Source: Anaerolineae bacterium
Lineage (GTDB): Bacteria; Chloroflexota; Anaerolineae; 4572-78; J111
NCBI GenBank assembly: GCA_023151115.1
Contig: JAKLJP010000019.1
Location: forward strand, 97,236-161,235
Length of the DNA stretch: 64,000 nucleotides
Direction: 5' to 3'
Shown: positions 36,668 through 44,556 of the stretch, one piece after another
Position numbering within the stretch: the stretch's first letter is position 1
How the letters are laid out: each line of letters starts with the position of its first letter
The notes under the pieces: generated by a model
What the model saw: the letters and a program-made list of their open reading frames with translations, nothing else
The model's database searches: none
Told to the model about the DNA's origin: nothing
Position numbers and translations under genes: made by a program

Positions 36668-38228
36668 GAATAGAGCTATTTTCAAGGGAGTAACGACTTT
36701 GTCTATTCTGGTTGCGGTTTACCTTATTACCGCCTTATGGCTGGCGGTGTATGCCTTTAATGCCTGGGTGCTGACCGGTCTGTTCCTCAAATATCGGCAT
36801 ACGCCCACCCCATTTGAGGGGGATTGGCCAGAAAATGACTTGCCCCCGGTCACAGTTCAGCTTCCCATTTTCAACGAAGCCCTGGTCATAGAGCGATTGA
36901 TCGAGGCCGTCGCCCGGCTGGATTACCCGGCTCACCTGCTCCAAATTCAGGTGTTGGATGACTCAACCGACGACACTACCGAAATTGCTCTGGCCAAAGT
37001 GGTGGAACAGCGGCGGCGAGGGGTAAATATTGAACTACTGCACCGCAGTGACCGGACAGGTTTTAAAGCCGGGGCGCTCAAAGCCGGCTTGACTACCGCC
37101 AGCGGTGAGTTTATCGCCATCTTTGACGCGGATTTTGTGCCGGAACCGGATTTTCTGCGCCAAACCATACCCCCCTTGCTGGCCAATCCCCAGGTAGGTT
37201 TTGTGCAGACTCGCTGGGGCCATCTCAATCGGGATTACTCCTTGCTGACAGCCACCCAGGCCCTGGCCGTGGACGGCCATTTTGTGGTCGAGCAAACCGC
37301 CCGCCAGCGCGGCGGCCTGATTATGGGTTTTAATGGCACCGGCGGCGTCTGGCGGCGCTCCTGTATCGAAGCCGCCGGGGGTTGGCAGGGCGATACCATT
37401 GCCGAAGATTTGGACCTGAGCTATCGCGCTCAACTGGCCGGCTGGCAGCCTCTTTTTCTACCCCATGTGGTCGCTCCCGCCGAAATTCCGCCCCAACTGG
37501 CAGCTTTTAAACGGCAGCAGTTTCGCTGGGCTAAGGGTTCCATTCAATGCCTCAAAAAATTGGGCTGGCAGGTGCTCCGCGCCCCTTTGCCGTGGGTGGT
37601 CAAGTGGCAGGCGCTAGTTCATTTGAGCAGCTATTTGGCCCATCCGCTGATGGTTCTGCTGGCAGTTATCACCCCGATTTTAATGTTAACCGGCGGCACC
37701 AGCCAGATTCACTTTCCGCTCATCTACCTGAGCCTGCTCAGTATGGGACCGCCGGTGATGTACGCCGTAGCCCAAATGGTGCTTTATCCAACGGGCTGGC
37801 GGCAGCATTACAAAGTGATGCCGCTGCTGATATTTCTGGGTGGGGGGATTGCCTTGAGTAACACCAGGGCGGTAGTGGAAGCGATGTTGGGGATCGGTAA
37901 TGTCTTCCGGCGCACGCCTAAATTCAACCTGGCGACCGCCGCCGACCGCTGGCAAAGCAGCGCCTACCGTCTTCCGGCAGATCGCCTGGCTTTCGGTGAG
38001 CTGGCCCTGGGTCTCTATTCGCTGGTAAGCGCCGGTATCGCGGCGGTCAACGGCAATACCTTCGCCATTCCGTTTATTTTGTTGTATGCCTTTGGGTTTG
38101 GGTATGTTGGCTTGCAGGGAGTGTGGGAAACCCGCCTCGACTGGCAGCAGTGGTTAGAAACCTCTTTCCGCCGCTCAGAGCAACAGGCTAAGGCTGGCAG
38201 CCGTAAGCCAGTAGGGGCGGAGCAGTAG
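36666..38228 (+). CDS. GT2 family processive-type glycosyltransferase
   Basis: The frame is open from 36588, but those codons are REP sequence; ATG 36666 (520 residues) begins just before TM1 and has no clear ribosome site. GT2 motifs: LPIFNEALVIERLIEAVARL, VLDDSTDDT, IFDADFVPE, and the acceptor/QRRW-like end AEDLDLSYR ... QQFRWAKGS. TM helices flank the catalytic domain as in cellulose-synthase/glucomannan-synthase-like enzymes. The product polysaccharide is unknown. Confidence 0.9.
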   Translation: MNRAIFKGVTTLSILVAVYLITALWLAVYAFNAWVLTGLFLKYRHTPTPFEGDWPENDLPPVTVQLPIFNEALVIERLIEAVARLDYPAHLLQIQVLDDSTDDTTEIALAKVVEQRRRGVNIELLHRSDRTGFKAGALKAGLTTASGEFIAIFDADFVPEPDFLRQTIPPLLANPQVGFVQTRWGHLNRDYSLLTATQALAVDGHFVVEQTARQRGGLIMGFNGTGGVWRRSCIEAAGGWQGDTIAEDLDLSYRAQLAGWQPLFLPHVVAPAEIPPQLAAFKRQQFRWAKGSIQCLKKLGWQVLRAPLPWVVKWQALVHLSSYLAHPLMVLLAVITPILMLTGGTSQIHFPLIYLSLLSMGPPVMYAVAQMVLYPTGWRQHYKVMPLLIFLGGGIALSNTRAVVEAMLGIGNVFRRTPKFNLATAADRWQSSAYRLPADRLAFGELALGLYSLVSAGIAAVNGNTFAIPFILLYAFGFGYVGLQGVWETRLDWQQWLETSFRRSEQQAKAGSRKPVGAEQ

Positions 38229-38263
38229 AAGTAAAAAGCTTGTTCATTCATTTACACGTTCGG

Positions 38264-38494
38264 TTAAGCAAATTCAAACACATCCACCTTAATAGATTTT
38301 ACCGGCTGAGTTTCACCATGCACCATTTGCCGAATCTTTTCCGTTGTTTCACGGCTAAAAGTAGGTTCACCACAACGAGTACAGATTGTAGCCGGAATAT
38401 TTTCAACTAGAACGAATTTACCCTCAACAAAAAAAATCTCATTGACTGTTTCTTCCCGGGCTTCGTTCGAGCCGCAAACATGACAAACAAACAT
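38264..38494 (-). CDS. YgiT-type zinc-finger antitoxin
   Basis: A longer frame exists (38797), but AAAGGAG lies 8 nt before ATG 38494, giving a 76-residue protein with two CxxC pairs (CHVCGS, CTRCGE) typical of YgiT/MqsA N-terminal zinc fingers. There is no HTH domain, so it is a short version. It follows the DUF4258 gene by 4 nt, and its ribosome site lies inside that gene, implying coupling. Confidence 0.88.
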   Translation of the reverse strand: MFVCHVCGSNEAREETVNEIFFVEGKFVLVENIPATICTRCGEPTFSRETTEKIRQMVHGETQPVKSIKVDVFEFA

Positions 38495-38498
38495 TGCT

Positions 38499-38807
38499 TT
38501 ATCTCCTTTGCTCATAATTATACCACTCAGTTGCATCAGGTTCATAAAGCGTGATAATTTTTGCCAAAGCGGAGTCAGCCAATGAAACTTGCATATGCAG
38601 TGGACGTTGCGCCTCAGTAAAACCCAATAACAGACAACTGGGCGAATATTTGTCATCGGGATAATCTTCGATGATTTTGGCGTTAACTCCGGCTTGCCGG
38701 ATTTCCATGTCGCTGATGTTACGTTCAACAGCCCGCTTGAAGGCATGACGACTAAATTCAAACTGCCCTGAAAACAACTGCAACCGAATCTGCTCAATTG
38801 TTTTCAT
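38499..38807 (-). CDS. DUF4258 protein, candidate toxin
   Basis: ATG 38807 gives 102 residues (MKTIEQIRLQLFSGQFEFSR); an earlier start at 38840 would overlap the aminotransferase. The FSRHAFKRAVERNISDMEIR motif is typical of DUF4258, a RelE/BrnT-like fold usually paired with YgiT antitoxins. Together with the next gene it forms a probable toxin-antitoxin unit. It sits 13 nt downstream of the aminotransferase and may ride on its transcript. Confidence 0.87.
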   Translation of the reverse strand: MKTIEQIRLQLFSGQFEFSRHAFKRAVERNISDMEIRQAGVNAKIIEDYPDDKYSPSCLLLGFTEAQRPLHMQVSLADSALAKIITLYEPDATEWYNYEQRR

Positions 38808-38820
38808 AAATTTGCAAAAG

Positions 38821-39981
38821 CTACCCGTGCTTGCGCACAAAGTTGGCGATACGTTCCAAAGCCTTCTCTATTTTTTCGTAAGAAGTGGCATAGGAGCAGC
38901 GGACATATCCCGCGCCGCCGATGCCAAAGGCCCGGCCCGGAATGACCGCGACCCGCTCTTCATCCAGCAGCCGCTCGGCAAATTCGGCGTCGTCCATGCC
39001 GGAGCCACGCACCGAGGGGAAGGCGTAAAACGCCCCGCGCGGCTCAAAACATTTCAGCCCGATGCTGTTCAAGCCATCCACAATCAAACGGCGGCGGCGG
39101 TCGTAGCGCTGGCGCATGTCCTCAACCGCTTCTTCCCCCTGGGCCAAAGCGGTCAAGGCCGCCTCCTGAGCGGTCGTGGGGGCGGACATGATGGTGTACT
39201 GGTGGATTTTGTTCATCGCGCCGAGCAGTTCGGGCGGGGCGGCAGCATAGCCCAGCCGCCAGCCGGTCATAGCGTAAGCTTTGGAAAAACCGCCCAGCAG
39301 AATAGTCCGCTCCCACATCCCCGGCAGCGAGGCAAAACAAACATGCTCGATGCCATAAACCAGCCGGTCGTAAATTTCATCGGAAATGACCAGAATATCG
39401 TGCTTTTGGGCCACCCGCGCTATCGCTTCGAGCGTTTCGCGCTCCAGCACCGCCCCGGTGGGATTGTTAGGGTAGCCAATGAGCACGGCTTTGGTGTTGC
39501 GGGTAATGGCCGCTTCGATTTCCGCAGCCGTGACCTGGAAGTTGTTTTCCACCCGTGTAGCAATAGGCACGGGCGTACCGCCGGCCAGGGTAACTTCGGC
39601 AGTGTAGGCCACAAAGCACGGCTGCGGCACAATCACCTCGTCGCCGGGGTTGAGAATGGCCGTCAGAGCCAGGTACATCGCTTCGGACACGCCGACGGTA
39701 ATCAGGATTTCCAGGGCCGGGTCGTACTCGACCTGGTAAAGTTTCTGCAACTGTTTGGAAACGGCGTGGCGCAGCTCGATGGTGCCGGTGTTGGAGGTAT
39801 AGTGGGTGTGCCCGGCCCGCAGCGAGTTGACCCCGGCCTCAAGAATTGCCTCCGGGGTTACAAAGTCAGGCTCGCCAATACCCAGCGAGATAACATCATT
39901 CATCGTCGCGGCAATATCAAAAAAGCGGCGAATACCGGAGGGTGGAACTTGTTGAACACGGTTAGAAATAAATGAGCGCAT
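38821..39981 (-). CDS. PLP-dependent class I/II aminotransferase
   Basis: 386 residues of fold type I: SLGIGEPDFVTPEAILEA, YPNNPTGAVLERETLEA, SDEIYDRLVYG, and the PLP lysine in GGFSKAYAMTGWRLGYAA. The sequence is closest in style to aspartate/alanine-type aminotransferases. It lies beside alanine dehydrogenase, suggesting pyruvate/alanine nitrogen handling, but substrate specificity is not visible. Confidence 0.93.
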   Translation of the reverse strand: MRSFISNRVQQVPPSGIRRFFDIAATMNDVISLGIGEPDFVTPEAILEAGVNSLRAGHTHYTSNTGTIELRHAVSKQLQKLYQVEYDPALEILITVGVSEAMYLALTAILNPGDEVIVPQPCFVAYTAEVTLAGGTPVPIATRVENNFQVTAAEIEAAITRNTKAVLIGYPNNPTGAVLERETLEAIARVAQKHDILVISDEIYDRLVYGIEHVCFASLPGMWERTILLGGFSKAYAMTGWRLGYAAAPPELLGAMNKIHQYTIMSAPTTAQEAALTALAQGEEAVEDMRQRYDRRRRLIVDGLNSIGLKCFEPRGAFYAFPSVRGSGMDDAEFAERLLDEERVAVIPGRAFGIGGAGYVRCSYATSYEKIEKALERIANFVRKHG

Positions 39982-39991
39982 AGAATTTTTT

Positions 39992-40055
39992 GAGGCTGAG
40001 GCTAAGGCTGAGGCTAAGATATTGCTCAGCCTCAGCCTTAGCCTTAGCCTTCCCC
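39992..40055. repeat. Unit-array hairpin (GAGGCT/AAGGCT hexamers)
   Basis: GAGGCTGAGGCTAAGGCTG... faces CTCAGCCTCAGCCTTAGCC... across an ATATTG loop. This is the clearest 6-nt version of the family. It fills the gap between the alanine dehydrogenase and aminotransferase genes. Confidence 0.88.
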
Positions 40056-40063
40056 TAGAATAG

Positions 40064-41176
40064 TCAATTGTGAATGGTTAACGGTTTATAAAGCAGGCCG
40101 AAAGCTTCGGCCACGGCTTGATAGGTAATGTGGCCCTGATACGTGTTGACGCCCAGGGCCAGAGCTTTGTCCGCGGTCACGGCGTCGGCAAAGCCTTTAT
40201 CGGCCAGTTTGATGATGTAGGGCAGCGTAGCATTGGACAGCCCCAACGTACTGGTGCGTGGCACTGCGCCGGGCATGTTGGGCACGCAGTAGTGCAAAAC
40301 GTCATCCACATAGTAGGTTGGTTCGGAATGGCTGGTGGGATGAGTCGTCTCCACGCAGCCGCCCTGGTCTACCGCGACGTCAATGATGACGCTGCCTTGC
40401 TTCATTTCCGCCACCATTTTGCGGGTCACCAACTGCGGTGCTTTGGCCCCTTTCACCAGTACGGCCCCCACCAGCAGGTCGGCATAACGGACGGCGCGGG
40501 CGACCGTGTAAGGGTTGGCGGCGATGGTTTCAAAGTTGCCGTGCAAAATTTCGCTGAGGGTGCGCAGGCGGTCCAGATTGATATCCATCAAGGTTACGCG
40601 CGCGCCCATACCTAGAGCCATCTGCGCGGCATTAGTGCCAACCACCCCCCCCCCGATGATAACCACGCTGGCCGGTCGCACCCCGGGAATGCCGCCCAGC
40701 AGTTTGCCCCGTCCGCCGGCTTGCCGTTCCAGGTAGTGCGCGCCCACTTGAATAGACATCCGCCCGGCCACTTCGCTCATGGGGGTCAGCAAGGGCAGTG
40801 TTCCGTTGGCTAACTCCACCGTCTCGTAGGCGATGCCGGTTACGCCGCTGTCTACCATAGCCCGGGTGAGGGCCTCGGCGGCGGCTAAGTGGAGGTAGGT
40901 AAACAGCACCAAATCAGGTCGCAGGTATTTATACTCGGCGGGCAGGGGTTCCTTGACTTTAACCACCATGTTGGCCTGGCCCCACACTTCCTCAGCCGAA
41001 CCAACCAGCGTGGCCCCGGCCTCGGCAAAATCCGCATCGGTAAAATGGCTGCCCGCCCCGGCCGATTTTTCCACCAGCACCGTATGGCCGTGTTCGACCA
41101 ACTGGTGAATCCCTCCTGGCGTCATCGAAACCCGGTATTCGTTATCTTTAATTTCTTTTGGCACGCCGATGATCAT
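40064..41176 (-). CDS. ald: Alanine dehydrogenase
   Basis: 370 residues, the family length. [20 protein letters not shown] at the N-terminus, LFTYLHLAA, and the NAD-binding segment [20 protein letters not shown] are characteristic. It interconverts L-alanine and pyruvate with NAD and ammonia. It is upstream of the aminotransferase on the same strand. Confidence 0.96.
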   Translation of the reverse strand: MIIGVPKEIKDNEYRVSMTPGGIHQLVEHGHTVLVEKSAGAGSHFTDADFAEAGATLVGSAEEVWGQANMVVKVKEPLPAEYKYLRPDLVLFTYLHLAAAEALTRAMVDSGVTGIAYETVELANGTLPLLTPMSEVAGRMSIQVGAHYLERQAGGRGKLLGGIPGVRPASVVIIGGGVVGTNAAQMALGMGARVTLMDINLDRLRTLSEILHGNFETIAANPYTVARAVRYADLLVGAVLVKGAKAPQLVTRKMVAEMKQGSVIIDVAVDQGGCVETTHPTSHSEPTYYVDDVLHYCVPNMPGAVPRTSTLGLSNATLPYIIKLADKGFADAVTADKALALGVNTYQGHITYQAVAEAFGLLYKPLTIHN

Positions 41177-41189
41177 CTTTGATCTCCTT

Positions 41190-41247
41190 ACAGGGTCGCA
41201 GGTAACAGGGTCGCAGGTAACAGCTTTGCTACTTGCTACTTGCTACT
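41190..41247. repeat. Tandem repeat: 15-nt unit twice plus CTACTTG heptamers
   Basis: ACAGGGTCGCAGGTA occurs twice in tandem at about 41190-41219, followed by CTACTTG, CTACTTG and CTACTTT (41230-41249). The two parts are only partly complementary. It fills the gap between the nucleotidyltransferase and ald genes. Confidence 0.75.
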
Positions 41248-41250
41248 TTG

Positions 41251-42237
41251 TTACAGATAATCCACATACGCCGAGTCGCCCAGGTTCATGTGGCGGTAAC
41301 GACCCACCAAGTCCACCTTCCGCCCAATTAGCGACTCGCCCAGGGTGGCATCTTTGATGTAAGACTCTTCATCCACAATCGAATCACGGATAATGCTGCC
41401 TTCAATTTCACACTTGGCAGCGATGGTTACATAAGGGCCGATAATGGAATTTTTGATTTTGGCGGTGGGGTGAACATGCACCGGCGGGATGATGATGGAA
41501 TTGATGCTGGCTACCTCGGCGCTGTTGTCCATGTTATGCTTGAGCAGGTAACGATTGGTTTCCAGCACTGTATCCGGCTGGCCGCAGTCGAGCCAGACGC
41601 CGACCTCTTCCGGCCGAAACTGAGCGCCGTCGTTAATCATCAGTTGCAAGGCATCGGCCAGGTAAAATTCGCCTTTGGTTTGCAGATTTTGGTCCATCAG
41701 CGATTGGATGGCCGCCATCAACCGCTGGGCATCTTTGACATAATACAGGCCAATCACGGCCAGGTTGTCCTGCATACTGTCCGGCTTTTCGATGAGGCGG
41801 GTGATAAAGCCCTGCTCGTTGACCAGCGTCACCCCAAAGCGGCGCGGGTCTTCGACCTCTTTGACGTAGATAACCCCATCACTTTTTTCTTGATTGAGCT
41901 TGCTCAGATTGGCTTCAAAGAGGGTGTCCACAAAAAGAATAATCGTCGGCCCCCCGACCAAATCTTTAGCCAGGTAAATAGCGTGGGCCTGTCCCAATAA
42001 CTCTTTTTGCTCGACATAGTGGGTCTTGAAGTCATAATTGGCGCTGACGTAGGTTTCAATCTGATCGCCCAGGTAGCCAACGATAAAAACAACTTCGTCA
42101 ATATTCAGCCCTTTGAGCTTGTCGAGCAGGTGGCCCAGCACCGGCTTACCGGCCACGTTGATCAGCGGCTTGGGTTTGGTATAAGTATGCGGTCGCAGTC
42201 GTGTACCAAAGCCGGCCAAGGGGATGATAACTTTCAT
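41251..42237 (-). CDS. Sugar-phosphate nucleotidyltransferase with LbH tail
   Basis: 328 residues. The N-terminal nucleotidyltransferase domain has the pyrophosphorylase signature PLAGFGTRLRPHTYTKPKPL, and FVDTLFEANL supplies the metal-binding Asp. After about 245 a left-handed beta-helix-like part follows (PPVHVHPTAKIKNSIIGPYV). The family includes glucose-1-phosphate thymidylyl- and mannose-1-phosphate guanylyltransferases; the exact sugar is not determined. It probably feeds cell-surface glycan synthesis. Confidence 0.92.
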   Translation of the reverse strand: MKVIIPLAGFGTRLRPHTYTKPKPLINVAGKPVLGHLLDKLKGLNIDEVVFIVGYLGDQIETYVSANYDFKTHYVEQKELLGQAHAIYLAKDLVGGPTIILFVDTLFEANLSKLNQEKSDGVIYVKEVEDPRRFGVTLVNEQGFITRLIEKPDSMQDNLAVIGLYYVKDAQRLMAAIQSLMDQNLQTKGEFYLADALQLMINDGAQFRPEEVGVWLDCGQPDTVLETNRYLLKHNMDNSAEVASINSIIIPPVHVHPTAKIKNSIIGPYVTIAAKCEIEGSIIRDSIVDEESYIKDATLGESLIGRKVDLVGRYRHMNLGDSAYVDYL

Positions 42238-42283
42238 GAATTTATCTCCAATAATATCACGACAATTTTATCCGAAAGCGTTG

Positions 42284-43678
42284 TCACGTTAACTTCTCAG
42301 CCACAATTTCGGGCGCATAAACTTTAACCCCGTAAATTTGCTGCATCAGATTAGCCAGTTCCTGGGTGCGCTCAATAATAGCTTTCTGTTGAGCATCAAT
42401 TGAGTTCTTGAGCGCAATATTTGAGCCGGCTTGCCCGCCCAACTGAGCCTGCTTGTCTAACTCGAAAGCCAGGTTTTTCATGTAAATATTGATTTGCTTG
42501 ATAATACTCTGAATCTGGCTATCTATCATTTGCATTGAAAAGTCATCCACGCTGGGCAGGAGAACGGCATTTTTTGTCGTTTGCGTCGTTGTGGCTTCGG
42601 CAGGGGTCTCAACCGGCACTCCAACAGTGCGCTGGACTTCTCCCCGGCGTATCTTGAGAAAATGATCGGCGGCAACAAAGAGCCATTTCAACTCTTCGTT
42701 GTTGGCATCTTTCTCTGCCGGAGTAAAACCACCAATCTGGTCCACCACCTTACTCATCACCCCAATCCCGGCAGCAATTACGCCCACTTCCGGGGCTGTG
42801 CCTCGCCGCGGACGGCCAGAACTGGCTGTTGGTGCAGTAGATGCAGCCGGCTGGTCAGTAACACCGGGAGCTTGAATGGCCTTTTCACCGGCGGCAGCTT
42901 CGGCTACGCCGGAACCACCCAACAGTTTATCAACCACATGATAGACTTTGTTAAAATTTTCCTCAGAAGGCGTTCCATCAAAAGAAATATACTGTGTGCC
43001 GGCCAATTGATATTGGATTGAAGGCGGCAAGGGCCTGACCTCGCGCCACATAAGCGGGAAAATTTTCTTTTTGTGATGTTCAGCCAGGTCAATCTCTTTG
43101 CGCACATTGTCCGAAGCCGCCGACTCAGGCGAGAGAACAAGCAGAAAGACCTTGCAGTTCATAATACCGGTCACAATAGACTCTCGCCATTGGGTCGCTC
43201 CTTCAATGCTCTGCTTGTCAAACCAAACTGACAACCCTCGGCTGGTTAACTTTTGATACAACTGCTGCACAAAATCGAGATTCTTGGTCGAATAGCTGAT
43301 GAACACATCCTGTCCCTGGGGAGTTGCGGCCGGTTCGGCGGCGGGGGATGGTTCGGGAGTGCGGGTAGGCGGCTGCGACACAGCCGGTTCGGACGTGGCT
43401 GATGTAGCCGGAGCGATGGACGGTGCGTCAAGAGTCAGTAAGACGCTGTGTTCGGCATATTTGGCCGGATGGTTCTTCTGTAAAAAGGCCAACAACTTAT
43501 CAAGCTGATTGTTCTGGGCGCAGTATTGGGTTAGCACATGTGCCCGCTTTTTGAGGGGCATATCTGGCTCAAACTTGACTTCCTTGAAGTAATCGTCGGC
43601 GAAAAACTCGATTTCGTCTACATCAGGGAAAACTTCGGTCAAAAGATTACGGATAGCGCCGGTATCATAGTTTGGCAT
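42284..43678 (-). CDS. TIR-domain protein with effector-associated-like N-terminus
   Basis: 464 residues. Residues 5-75 (IRNLLTEVFPDVDEIEFFAD ... KLLAFLQKNHPAKYAE) form a helical adaptor like the effector-associated (EAD) domains of STAND-type conflict systems. After a Pro-rich linker, a TIR domain spans 122-250 (DVFISYSTKNLDFVQQLYQK, LSVWFDKQSIEGATQWRESI, SPESAASDNVRKEIDLAE); Glu195 is in the position of the NADase catalytic glutamate. The C-terminal 130 residues are helical without a recognised family. Such TIR proteins usually sense through an NTPase partner; none is adjacent, and the nearest STAND ATPase is 7 kb away and damaged. Confidence 0.88.
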   Translation of the reverse strand: MPNYDTGAIRNLLTEVFPDVDEIEFFADDYFKEVKFEPDMPLKKRAHVLTQYCAQNNQLDKLLAFLQKNHPAKYAEHSVLLTLDAPSIAPATSATSEPAVSQPPTRTPEPSPAAEPAATPQGQDVFISYSTKNLDFVQQLYQKLTSRGLSVWFDKQSIEGATQWRESIVTGIMNCKVFLLVLSPESAASDNVRKEIDLAEHHKKKIFPLMWREVRPLPPSIQYQLAGTQYISFDGTPSEENFNKVYHVVDKLLGGSGVAEAAAGEKAIQAPGVTDQPAASTAPTASSGRPRRGTAPEVGVIAAGIGVMSKVVDQIGGFTPAEKDANNEELKWLFVAADHFLKIRRGEVQRTVGVPVETPAEATTTQTTKNAVLLPSVDDFSMQMIDSQIQSIIKQINIYMKNLAFELDKQAQLGGQAGSNIALKNSIDAQQKAIIERTQELANLMQQIYGVKVYAPEIVAEKLT

Positions 43679-43782
43679 AGTTGCTCCTCCTCGAACTTCT
43701 ATTAGCTGGCCGAGCCGAATGTACGCTCTATTTTAGCATACCTTAACCCGGCCTACAATCTGCAAGACATAATTTACCTCAT

Positions 43783-43811
43783 TTGCCCCTGCCTTCAAAG
43801 CGTGATATAAT
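43783..43811 (+). promoter_or_regulatory. Sigma-70-type promoter for rpsO
   Basis: TTGCCC (43783-43788) and a perfect TATAAT (43806-43811) separated by 17 nt, about 90 nt upstream of the rpsO start. Confidence 0.65.
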
Positions 43812-43838
43812 TCACTGTCAATTGTTATTTACTACTAG

Positions 43839-43871
43839 GGGCCTGAGCCTGACGCAGGGGTGTGTCGGCCC
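43839..43871 (+). promoter_or_regulatory. Candidate structured rpsO leader
   Basis: GGGCC (43839-43843) can pair with GGCCC (43867-43871) around an internal GC-rich part, just upstream of the AAGGAG site. S15 represses its own translation in several bacteria by binding leader RNA; whether this leader does so is inference. Confidence 0.3.
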
Positions 43872-43900
43872 ACCGCCCGACAAGCGAAGGAGATTATTTC

Positions 43901-44170
43901 GTGTCACTGACCCAAACCCAAAAGCAGGAAATTATTGAACAGTTCAAACTCAAAGAGGGCGATACCGGCTCGTCCGATGTCCAAATTGCCCTGTTGACCG
44001 CCCGTATCAACCAGCTTCAGGAACACCTCAAGACACATAAGAACGATAACAGCTCGCGGCGAGGGCTGCTCAAGCTGGTAGGCCAGCGCCGGCATCACCA
44101 GGAATACCTGAAAAAGAAAGATCCGGCTCGTTATCAAGCCGTCATCGAGCGGCTCGGGCTGCGGAAATAA
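43901..44170 (+). CDS. rpsO: 30S ribosomal protein S15
   Basis: The GTG at 43901, 8 nt after AAGGAG, gives 89 residues, exactly the normal S15 length; a longer frame from 43862 is not needed. Conserved S15 segments are clear: [55 protein letters not shown]. It is followed by pnp, a conserved bacterial gene order. Confidence 0.98.
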   Translation: MSLTQTQKQEIIEQFKLKEGDTGSSDVQIALLTARINQLQEHLKTHKNDNSSRRGLLKLVGQRRHHQEYLKKKDPARYQAVIERLGLRK

Positions 44171-44197
44171 CTCTATATTATGAGGTCGTAAATTTTT

Positions 44198-44240
44198 AAA
44201 CGAGTAGAAATGGGCTATACAATGCCCTTCTACTCGTTTA
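44198..44240 (+). terminator. Intrinsic terminator after rpsO
   Basis: AAACGAGTAGAA and a GGGC arm pair with GCCC and TTCTACTCGTTT, followed by ACTTTT. It lies 27 nt after the rpsO stop, so rpsO and pnp may be separately transcribed or only partly read through. Confidence 0.85.
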
Positions 44241-44310
44241 CTTTTATCAAATCCATTTTTTAACGACTCCAGCCGGGACCCAGGCATTGGATAAAGCGAC
44301 AGAAACAATT

Positions 44311-44393
44311 GAGAAATAAGAAATAAGAAGTAAGAAATAAGGGCTTAAATCCCATTACTTCTCTACCCCTGCTTCTTACCCCTTACTACCTAC
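44311..44393. repeat. Unit-array hairpin (AGAAATA heptamers), apparently interrupted
   Basis: GAGAAATAAGAAATAAGAAG... (44311-44343) faces a right array of CTTCTTACC/CTTACTACC-like units (44351-44393). Similar CTTACTCCTTATTCTC sequence continues after the 73-nt palindrome, at about 44467-44490, as though that palindrome had inserted into the right arm. Confidence 0.7.
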
Positions 44394-44466
44394 TATACTG
44401 CCCGCAGGCACAAACTGAGCTTTTTGCCAGTGTAGAAAATCGCAGTTTGTATCCGTGCAAAGTATA
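44394..44466 (-). repeat. 73-nt palindromic element, copy 1
   Basis: An imperfect palindrome: outer TATACT/AGTATA, then GCAGGCACAAACTG against CAGTTTGTATCCGTGC. In the minus orientation it matches 49100-49172 at nearly every position, including the spacer. It lies 90 nt upstream of pnp. CCTACTA flanks it on both sides (44389-44395 overlapping its edge, and 44467-44473), which could be a target duplication or simply two units of the surrounding array. Confidence 0.8.
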
Positions 44467-44556
44467 CCTACTACTTACTCCTTATTCTCATTGTCTCTGT
44501 AATTTTCTCCAGTTCCTGACCTCCCGCGGAGTCAAAGCCTTAAGGAGGTTTATTAT

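Noticed and set aside
38812..39975. 387-codon open frame on the plus strand, antisense to the aminotransferase
   Set aside because: It mirrors the aminotransferase almost end to end, encodes no recognisable domain and results from the codon bias of the real gene.
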